A DNA stretch of 5,027 bases from Bacteroidales bacterium (GTDB taxonomy: Bacteria > Bacteroidota > Bacteroidia > Bacteroidales > GCA-2711565): NCBI GenBank assembly GCA_029938505.1, contig JAOZUV010000191.1, forward strand, positions 1-5,027. The letters run 5' to 3'. This document shows, piece by piece, positions 1 to 5,027 of the stretch. The notes below the pieces were generated by a model. It had not been told where the DNA came from and ran no database searches. It worked only from the letters and a program-made list of their open reading frames with translations. Every line of letters starts with the position of its first letter. Within the stretch, counting starts at the first letter, position 1. A program made the position numbers and the translations under genes.

Positions 1-1123
1 AGGCAAATGAAGAAGGACTCATTGAACCGGGATAGCGATCCAGTTGAAAATCTCTTAGATAAAGTGAGAATGGGATGTTTACTAATTTAGACCCATAATT
101 TACTTCAAATATAGTTCCGTTTATGTTCGTTTTCACGCTTTCGGCGAGATAACCTTTTCCTCCAAATAATACAATATCTTCTGACTTATCTTGAAACTTA
201 AGTCTCATTGCTACCCCCGAAGTAGTGTTTTGTTTTGGAGCAGCAGGTACTGAAACCAGTTTGGCTTTTGCCTTTGGATAAAATGCTTTGATGACCAATT
301 GCTCGTTTCCAAATACATATAACTTCATTACATTAAACGGGTGAAATTCGTTGATACTCAAGATTGTTGTGTTACCATCAGTCATGTTTGATAAGCCAAT
401 TTCGAAAGGTGCTTTTATTTTCAATGCACCGTCTTTAAATATTACTTGAATAAGGTTTGGATCGTTGTTTGAACTTTCAAATGAGAATAGATGATCACCA
501 ATCATTTTTACTTCTCCTTGTTTTAAGAAAACAGTTTGTCGTCCTCCCATTCCCATAGAGATAAAGGAAATGATGGGTTCTCCATTCGGATCTTCAACAA
601 TAGTTTCGGCTGCATTTTGGTAATATTCAATTAAGTTTAAATGACAGCTTTCATCACCAAATTTAATTGTCTGATAAAATGAGTTACTGGAGTAAGGAGT
701 AAACATTTTCTTTTTTGAATACTCATAAGCCTGTTCGTTATGATTAATTTTTACGGTGATATATGTATGTTCACTTATAATTTGGTTCGAGCTATTTCCT
801 TCACGAATTATCATTGTTCCTTCCGAACCACCGTAGCGTGTAATGGCAGAACCTATTAAAATGATAACAAAAGAGATGTGAAATATTAAGACGCTATGTT
901 TTTTGCGTTTATATAGGTTGTATTTGAAAATCCCACCCAACATGCTAATGCACATTAGTAAGAGTAATAATTAAAACCAAAATGCTTCGTAAACAATAAT
1001 TTTTGCAGCCAATGTTCCAAGATCGTTTTCAACGAAAGTTGCAGTACCAATTGCCGCCGCAAATACCAACATTAACGTACCTGAGAACTGCATGGAAAAC
1101 AAGAGATCAAAGAATTTTTTCAT
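1..1123 (-). pseudogene. ccsB: Cytochrome c biogenesis protein, CcsB/ResB-type (probable CcsBA), 3'-partial, interrupted by an in-frame TAA
   Basis: The System II cytochrome c synthase moves haem across the inner membrane and attaches it to CxxCH motifs outside. Translating from the ATG at 1123 gives MKKFFDLLFSMQFSG, a first membrane helix (about residues 14-31), the motif FVENDLGT, and a second helix that meets TAA at codon 51. The same frame then stays open to the window edge, giving 374 codons in total. It shows a third helix with FHISFVIILIGSAITRYGG (His82, probably the haem-binding TM histidine known in CcsBA), then EGTMIIREG, a long extracytoplasmic ResB domain and DFQLDRYPGS-SPSSF near the end. 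That last motif is a ResB hallmark. The C-terminal part, including any CcsA/WWD half, is outside the window. A 50-residue peptide would be made from the start; ATG codons 57 and 61 could restart translation but would lose most of helix two. Family assignment is firm. Whether the gene is truly dead is uncertain, because a single base (GAA to TAA) explains the stop. Confidence 0.85.
971..973 (-). other. In-frame TAA stop at codon 51 of the ccsB-type gene
   Basis: The codons before it read YEAFWF and those after it read LLLLMCISMLGG, which is one continuous membrane helix in the same frame. Family members, as I recall them, have Glu after the aromatic residues, and GAA to TAA is one substitution. 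Both sides are in the same frame, so this is not a frameshift. The four act genes in the window all end in TAA, so TAA is a real stop in this genome. Confidence 0.85.
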
Positions 1124-1154
1124 TATATAGTAAGTTTAGTTTTTTTAAGGATAT

Positions 1155-1162
1155 CAAAAGTA
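1155..1162 (-). promoter_or_regulatory. Candidate -7 promoter element TACTTTTG for the ccsB-type gene
   Basis: The minus-strand octamer matches the Bacteroidota -7 consensus TAnnTTTG exactly and lies 31 bases before the ATG at 1123, which implies a 5' leader of about 25-30 bases. No TTTG-like -33 element is found at the usual 17-23 bp spacing. The promoter would therefore be weak alone or would need an activator, and a dyad is centred about 39 bp upstream of this element. An 8-base motif with four fixed non-AT-rich constraints can arise by chance in AT-rich DNA. Confidence 0.45.
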
Positions 1163-1188
1163 ATCATTCTAATTATATTATTTATGAG

Positions 1189-1206
1189 CTATGACAAATG
1201 TCATAG
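1189..1206. promoter_or_regulatory. Perfect 7-4-7 dyad, candidate operator (CRP/FNR-family shape)
   Basis: The sequence CTATGAC-AAAT-GTCATAG is a perfect inverted repeat with a 4-base centre. The inner form ATGAC-N4-GTCAT has the 5-4-5 geometry of CRP/FNR-family sites (compare TTGAT-N4-ATCAA for FNR and TTGAC-N4-GTCAA for nitric-oxide regulators). It lies upstream of the candidate -7 element of the ccsB-type gene and downstream of the act operon, so control of ccsB is the natural reading. Other response-regulator families also use ATGACA-type palindromes, so the binding protein cannot be named. Confidence 0.45.
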
Positions 1207-1251
1207 TTTGTTGGATAAATATCATTTTGACTGATTCTTCAACAAAATATT

Positions 1252-1330
1252 CGTCATTCTGAACTTGATTCAGAATTTAAAAATGATAGCTTTGAGATGC
1301 TGATCCCGATAATTTCGGGACAGCATGACG
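1252..1330. repeat. REP-like palindromic element with two hairpins closed by terminal inverted repeats
   Basis: The ends CGTCAT and ATGACG are inverted repeats. Inside are two hairpins. Hairpin A (1256-1276) has an 8-bp perfect stem ATTCTGAA/TTCAGAAT with loop CTTGA. Hairpin B (1297-1326) has a 12-bp stem with one bulged A at 1303 and loop TAATT; it contains CCCGA/TCGGG and ATGCTG/CAGCAT. CGTC (1252-1255) can pair with GACG (1327-1330), closing a Y-shaped fold. The opening CGTCATTCTGAACTTGATTCAGAAT resembles a dispersed intergenic repeat often seen in Bacteroidota genomes (from memory). Only one copy is in the window, so repetitiveness is not shown here. Confidence 0.7.
1297..1326 (-). terminator. 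Possible transcription end for the act operon (hairpin B of the REP-like element)
   Basis: This 12-bp bulged stem with a 5-base loop is the strongest hairpin downstream of actF, starting about 60 bases after its stop codon. No U-tract follows directly on the minus strand, so it is not a textbook intrinsic terminator. It could instead protect the 3' end of the message, or have no role in termination. Confidence 0.3.
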
Positions 1331-1341
1331 TATTTTAAATA

Positions 1342-1357
1342 CATTACTTAAGTCATG
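1342..1357. repeat. Short near-palindrome centred on ACTTAAGT
   Basis: The 16 bases CATTACTTAAGTCATG pair with their own reverse complement at 7 of 8 positions (mismatch between 1345 and 1354) with no central spacer. It sits in the 3' untranslated part of the act transcript, 32 bases past the actF stop codon. With no spacer it is a poor RNA hairpin, and it may be a chance palindrome in AT-rich DNA. Confidence 0.25.
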
Positions 1358-1388
1358 GGCTGTTATGCCAAAATAAAATAATTAGGTT

Positions 1389-2549
1389 TTAAGGATGATG
1401 ATTCACACTCTCCTCAATTAATGGATGATTTCTAGAAACTAGCGGTCTCTTGCTTAATGACCAAGCTAATATATAGCCAAACAAGCCAATATAACCAAGG
1501 AAGCCTCCAATTTCAATAAACCCAATATTTAGATGATGCAAAGTTCCCACAGTCACTTGCATATAAACATCTACATATTGTCCCAGTAAAAGAACAATCA
1601 TTAATACCATTAATAAATTTTTGCTAGAGGTTACTTTGCCCGTTAATAATAGTAAGAATGGAAGCACCCAGTTTACAAAAAATTCGGTATAAAATAGAAC
1701 CGTAAATTCGCCTTTGGTACGAGGCATATAATAAATGGTTTCTTCAGGAAGGTTGGCGTACCAAATTAAAATATACTGTGAAAACCAAGTGTAAGCCCAG
1801 ATAATACTTAATACAAATATGTATTTCGAATAATCTTTTAAATGATATTTATTGAGATAAGGGAAGTAGCCTAGTTTGTTCATCAAAATTATAACGAGTA
1901 ATATCAAAACTATGGCATGGTAAAAGCCCATCACAAAATTACGAACAGCGAAAATTGTACTAAACCAATGCGCATCTATCGACATAATCCAATCGAAAGA
2001 AGCAAAAGAGAATGTGAATGCGATTGAGAAAATATACACTTTGGAAAAGAATTCTGTTTTTTTAAAATATTTTAATCCACCTACTAAGTCTTCTTTAAAT
2101 GTATATTTTCGTAAAAGTTGGGTTAATCCAATCCAAACTGCAAAATAAATCAGGTAGCGAATAATAAAAAATGGAACATTCAAAAAGGGTGCTTTATGTT
2201 GTAAAATGGCATCGTGTGCCACGGCATCTTCATGCGACCAATGATATAAGGAATGCAATCCAAACATCACTGGAATCATCAAAATAAATAATACTGGAAA
2301 GAAGTTGGCGATGGCATAAGGAATGCGATTAAAACCCGATGACCAATGTGATTGCGTGACATTTTGAAGTGCCAAATAAAAAGTCGCTCCAACGGCTAAA
2401 GCAATAAAGTAATAATTATTGATCAATAGGTTTGCCCATCCACGTTCGGGATGCGAAATAAAGGCGTATATAAAAGCAATTAGTCCAATAGCCATCAGGC
2501 TGAAAGCAACTAATTTAAATTTTCGAGGTATGATAAATGTATGATCCAT
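1389..2549 (-). CDS. actF: Alternative complex III subunit ActF (quinol:cytochrome c oxidoreductase, membrane subunit 2)
   Basis: ActF is an integral membrane subunit of ACIII, related to ActC/NrfD but without its clear quinol site; it is thought to help form the membrane core and proton path. The 386-residue protein is almost entirely hydrophobic, with about ten predicted helices (for example 12-31, 46-61, 82-99, 124-145, 170-187, 206-224, 241-263, 285-303, 310-327, 343-364). Family signatures include TQSHWSSGFNR (65-75), SFDWIMSIDAHWFSTIF (184-200), QYILIWYANLPEETIYY (258-274) and the C-terminal HPLIEESVNHH (375-385). Length is at the short end of what I recall for the family. The ATG at 2549 is preceded by the A-rich leader AAAATAAATAAA typical of Bacteroidota. 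It is the last gene of the operon, 26 bases after actE. In many Bacteroidota, coxB follows directly; here a repeat and a ccsB-type gene follow. Confidence 0.93.
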   Translation of the reverse strand: MDHTFIIPRKFKLVAFSLMAIGLIAFIYAFISHPERGWANLLINNYYFIALAVGATFYLALQNVTQSHWSSGFNRIPYAIANFFPVLFILMIPVMFGLHSLYHWSHEDAVAHDAILQHKAPFLNVPFFIIRYLIYFAVWIGLTQLLRKYTFKEDLVGGLKYFKKTEFFSKVYIFSIAFTFSFASFDWIMSIDAHWFSTIFAVRNFVMGFYHAIVLILLVIILMNKLGYFPYLNKYHLKDYSKYIFVLSIIWAYTWFSQYILIWYANLPEETIYYMPRTKGEFTVLFYTEFFVNWVLPFLLLLTGKVTSSKNLLMVLMIVLLLGQYVDVYMQVTVGTLHHLNIGFIEIGGFLGYIGLFGYILAWSLSKRPLVSRNHPLIEESVNHHP

Positions 2550-2575
2550 TTTATTTATTTTGATGGATGAATATC

Positions 2576-3160
2576 TTATTTTTTAACAAGCTCAGTACGA
2601 ACATAATTGATTATTTTCCAGCGATCTTCGGGCTTAATTTGTGAGCCGTGAGCCCCCATTAATCCTGATAATGAACCCATGGTTATGATGTGAAATAGTT
2701 CCCCATCAGGTTTGCTTTGCATATACTTTTCGATCAAAGTTGTGGGTTTCATGGGGTGTAATTTGCTGGTGTATAAGTGCCCGTTTCCGTCTCCTGCAGG
2801 ACCGTGACAGCTATTGCAATAAATCTCATATTGTTTTTTTCCTCTGCTCAATGTTTCGGCATTGACAGAGATTGGATTCATCAATTCTTTTCCCGCTAAA
2901 ATTTGATCGGGATAGTTTTTTTGTTTGTAGGGATAGGGCATATGTCCACGAGAAATAGTACCGGCTACCGGTAATTGATTCGCTACACTATCTCTAAAAA
3001 AGGTGTTTTTAGAGTAAGCCTCAGTTGCTTCTGAATAATACATATCGGGCATATAAGCCCAACCCGGATGATTGCGATCGTGATTACAAGATGTTAAACT
3101 AAACAGCCCGCTAATAATAACGATTAACAATAATGACGAATATTTGTTCCTTATTTTCAT
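2576..3160 (-). CDS. actE: Alternative complex III subunit ActE, monoheme cytochrome c lipoprotein
   Basis: ActE is the lipid-anchored c-type cytochrome of ACIII, placed on the outer face of the inner membrane, and probably carries electrons out of the multiheme subunit ActA. With the start at 3160 the protein has 194 residues. It opens with a lipoprotein signal, MKIRNKYSS plus a hydrophobic stretch and lipobox LTSC, with acylated Cys25. No Asp/Glu-rich surface-export signal follows the Cys, which fits a periplasmic location. Family motifs are GWAYMPDMYYS (33-43), LPVAGTISRG (63-72), the haem site CNSCH (115-119) in YCNSCHGPAGDGNG, and EDRWKIINYVR (178-188). The distal haem ligand is probably Met168 in GLMGAHGSQI, with Met161 as an alternative. 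An in-frame ATG at 3220 would add 20 Lys/Leu-rich residues, overlap actD by 53 bases and bury the signal peptide, so I prefer 3160, which lies 7 bases after the actD stop. Confidence 0.93.
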   Translation of the reverse strand: MKIRNKYSSLLLIVIISGLFSLTSCNHDRNHPGWAYMPDMYYSEATEAYSKNTFFRDSVANQLPVAGTISRGHMPYPYKQKNYPDQILAGKELMNPISVNAETLSRGKKQYEIYCNSCHGPAGDGNGHLYTSKLHPMKPTTLIEKYMQSKPDGELFHIITMGSLSGLMGAHGSQIKPEDRWKIINYVRTELVKK

Positions 3161-3167
3161 ATAAAGA

Positions 3168-3704
3168 TTATTCTTTAATTTTAATTTCTTCTTCAACTTC
3201 ATTAACCTCACTTGCACCACTTTCTTTCATCGCCGTTTTGATGGCTGTAATTTCTTGTGCAGATAAATTATGATCTTTATCAACCACTATCAAAAATTTA
3301 TCATCGGTAGCACGTGGATCAAGCACTTGAACTTCTTTACCTGGGTATAATTTTTGACGAATAAAAAAGGTCATAAAGGTTAGGAAAGTGGCAACAAAAA
3401 TAGTTCCCACAAACATGATAATGATGAATGATAATGAGTTTAATGGTTTACCTCCAAACTTCAGTGGATAACTAACTACAGATGTCCAATACAAAAAAGC
3501 AAACACTAAAGCAGCTCCCAGTACACCATATAAAAATGTTGCTAAAGGCAAACGGCTTTCAAGTTTGAGTGCTTCAAAAACGCCGTGTATCGGAATAGGA
3601 GTCATTACATCTTTAATCTTGATGTCCTTTTTCTGTATGTGATGAATAGCATCAACGATCAAATCCTCGTCATCATATACTCCAATGATATTTGTTTTTA
3701 TCAT
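3168..3704 (-). CDS. actD: Alternative complex III subunit ActD (DUF3341 membrane protein)
   Basis: ActD is a small ACIII membrane subunit of the DUF3341 family, packed beside ActC; it has no cofactor and its role is structural or possibly linked to proton movement. The 178-residue protein has a cytoplasmic N-terminal domain (IGVYDDEDLIVDAI, then DVMTPIPIHGVFEALKLESR, residues 32-51), a first helix (about 54-76), the conserved loop YPLKFGGKPLNS (79-90), a second helix (91-115), and a C-terminal domain with LDPRATDDKFLIVVD (128-142). Length matches the family (about 170-180 as recalled). The last residues are highly charged (EVEEEIKIKE). The ATG at 3704 is 4 bases after the actC stop, so the two are likely translationally coupled; actE starts 7 bases downstream. 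Confidence 0.94.
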   Translation of the reverse strand: MIKTNIIGVYDDEDLIVDAIHHIQKKDIKIKDVMTPIPIHGVFEALKLESRLPLATFLYGVLGAALVFAFLYWTSVVSYPLKFGGKPLNSLSFIIIMFVGTIFVATFLTFMTFFIRQKLYPGKEVQVLDPRATDDKFLIVVDKDHNLSAQEITAIKTAMKESGASEVNEVEEEIKIKE

Positions 3705-3708
3705 AGCT

Positions 3709-5027
3709 TTATTTACTAGTTTTTTTCAAAATTCCTTTTACTTCACTAATGGCAATCATTGGGATATAACGGAAGAATAATAAAATTCCCAATAGAAAGA
3801 TTCCTAGAGTGCCTACAAATATTCCGATCTCAACTATAGTTGGGCTATAAGTTGCCCAGCTTGAAGGCAAGAAATCTTTTGATAAAGATGTTACTACGAT
3901 TACATAACGTTCAAACCACATCCCTATATTAATGAAGATGGATACGATGAAAACGATGGTGATATTCTTTCTGATTTTTTTGAACCAGAATAATTGAGGG
4001 ATGAATGCATTGCAACTCACCATAGTCCAAAAGGCAATAGTGTATTCACCCGTCACACGGTTTTTCATAAAGGTGAACATTTCGTATTCTCCACCACTAT
4101 ACCAAGCAATAAATAACTCAGTAGAATAAGCAGTAGCCATAATTAAACTAATAAAAGTTAGAATTCTGGCAATGGCATCAAGGTGTCCTTTGGTTACATA
4201 ATCTTGATATTTAAATACTTTTCGGACGATAATCATCAGTGTAAGTACCATCCCAAAACCGGAGAAAATCGCTCCAACTACAAAGTATGGAGGAAAGATG
4301 GTGGTATGCCATCCCGGCATTACGGAAGTGGCAAAATCCATCGAAACGATAGAGTGAACTGCAATCACTAATGGTGCAGCTAAACCTCCTAATAATAAAG
4401 AAGCTGTTTCGAAACGTAACCAGCCTTTAGCTGAACCTATCCATCCAAAACTGAAAAAACTATAGACTCTTTTCTTTACGGCAGAAGTTGTATTATCACG
4501 AATAGTCGCAAAATCAGGAATCATCCCGATATACCAGAATACAGCCGAAGCCATTAAATAGGTGCTAATCGCTACAACATCCCAAAATAGTGGAGAATTG
4601 AAATTATCCCAAAGTGGTCCACGAGTGTTCCAATACGGAAGAATAAAAAAGGCATTCCAAATACGACCCATATGAAGCATGGGAAACATACCAGCACAAA
4701 TAACGGCCACAACAGTCATTGCCTCAGCAGCGCGGTTAATGGATGTTCTCCAGCGTTGACGCATGATGAGCAGGAAGATGGAAAATGCTGTTCCAGCATG
4801 GCCAATGCCTACCCACCAAACAAAATTGATAATTCCCCAACCCCAAGCAACATTATTGTTAACACCCCAAGTTCCAATTCCAACGCTAACCGTTGTGTAA
4901 ATGGCCCAGCCACCAAAAATCATGGCTGCAAATGCAAGGGTTGCGGCTACATACCACCACATAGGCGTTTTGGCATAAAGCGGCCTTGTGACGTCCTTGG
5001 TGATTTGACCGTAGGTTTTATTTCCCT
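3709..5027 (-). CDS. actC: Alternative complex III subunit ActC (NrfD/PsrC-like quinol-binding membrane subunit), 5'-partial
   Basis: ActC is the NrfD/PsrC-type membrane subunit that binds and oxidises menaquinol in ACIII. The frame does not begin at the ATG at 4962. It stays open to the window edge, adding 21 codons that read GNKTYGQITKDVTRPLYAKTP, the conserved N-terminal segment of the family, so the true start lies perhaps 20 codons beyond 5027. In total 438 residues are visible, with about ten helices. Counting from the Met at 4962, key motifs are NNVAWGWGIINFVWWVGIGHAGT (36-58), FPMLHMGRIWNAFFILPYWN (93-112) with His97, SPLFWDVVAISTYL (123-136) with Asp128, SIVSMDFATSVMPGWHTTIFPPYF (204-227) and NIGMWFERYVIVVTSL (345-360). 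His97 and Asp128 are the likely quinol-site pair, by homology recalled from memory. The stop is TAA; actD starts 4 bases later. actB and actA are expected upstream, outside the window. Confidence 0.95.
   Translation of the reverse strand, partial: GNKTYGQITKDVTRPLYAKTPMWWYVAATLAFAAMIFGGWAIYTTVSVGIGTWGVNNNVAWGWGIINFVWWVGIGHAGTAFSIFLLIMRQRWRTSINRAAEAMTVVAVICAGMFPMLHMGRIWNAFFILPYWNTRGPLWDNFNSPLFWDVVAISTYLMASAVFWYIGMIPDFATIRDNTTSAVKKRVYSFFSFGWIGSAKGWLRFETASLLLGGLAAPLVIAVHSIVSMDFATSVMPGWHTTIFPPYFVVGAIFSGFGMVLTLMIIVRKVFKYQDYVTKGHLDAIARILTFISLIMATAYSTELFIAWYSGGEYEMFTFMKNRVTGEYTIAFWTMVSCNAFIPQLFWFKKIRKNITIVFIVSIFINIGMWFERYVIVVTSLSKDFLPSSWATYSPTIVEIGIFVGTLGIFLLGILLFFRYIPMIAISEVKGILKKTSK

Noticed and set aside
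971..973. TAA reassigned as a sense codon
   Set aside because: actC, actD, actE and actF all end in TAA at the expected family C-termini, so TAA works as a stop here.
956..990. Programmed frameshift explaining the interruption of the ccsB-type gene
   Set aside because: Coding sequence before and after the TAA is in the same frame, so a shift would not restore the protein; only readthrough, restart, mutation or sequence error remain.
1003..1194. Open frame of 63 codons on the plus strand
   Set aside because: It lies opposite the N-terminal coding part of the ccsB-type gene and its promoter region, and its protein resembles nothing; the minus-strand frame is clearly the real one.
1163..1200. 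A -33 element (TTTG) within the dyad, paired with the TACTTTTG -7 element
   Set aside because: The TTTG on the minus strand at 1198-1195 is 32 bp from the -7 element, well outside the usual 17-23 bp spacing.
4183..4371. Open frame of 62 codons on the plus strand
   Set aside because: It is antisense to well-conserved actC sequence and has no recognisable features.
3709..4962. actC beginning at the ATG at 4962
   Set aside because: The frame continues upstream for 21 more codons with the conserved family segment NKTYGQITKDVTRPLY, so that Met is internal and the gene is cut by the window edge.

Overview
This AT-rich window carries five genes, all on the minus strand, and looks like a chromosomal piece of a member of the Bacteroidota. 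Evidence for this is the family-specific protein sequences (DUF3341 ActD, NrfD-like ActC and ActF, an ActE lipoprotein), A-rich leaders without Shine-Dalgarno sequences, a TAnnTTTG-type -7 promoter element, and a REP-like palindrome of a kind common in this phylum. A finer taxonomic placement is not supported.

In transcription order (high to low coordinates), positions 5027-1389 hold the distal part of an alternative complex III (ACIII) operon: actC (cut by the window edge at its 5' end), actD, actE and actF. The genes are 4, 7 and 26 bases apart and all end in TAA. ACIII oxidises menaquinol and passes electrons to cytochrome c or directly to a terminal oxidase, replacing the bc1 complex. ActC and ActF are the two related multi-helix membrane subunits, ActD is a two-helix membrane subunit, and ActE is a lipid-anchored monoheme cytochrome c. 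ActA (multiheme) and ActB (Fe-S/molybdopterin-like), which normally come first in the operon, would lie just beyond position 5027.

Positions 1388-1124 are intergenic. They hold a near-palindrome, a 79-bp REP-like double hairpin that could end the act transcript, a perfect ATGAC-N4-GTCAT dyad of the CRP/FNR-family shape, and a TACTTTTG -7 element 31 bases before the next start codon.

Positions 1123-1 encode the N-terminal part of a CcsB/ResB-type cytochrome c biogenesis protein (probably the fused CcsBA form usual in this phylum). It runs off the window at its 3' end. The reading frame is continuous except for one in-frame TAA at codon 51, inside the second membrane helix, where relatives as recalled carry Glu (GAA). 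This is a recent nonsense mutation or a sequence error. Functionally the neighbours fit: CcsBA attaches haem to the CxxCH motifs of c-type cytochromes such as ActE and ActA. Apart from the interrupted ccsB gene, the window is a conventional respiratory locus; I see no sign of a new system.
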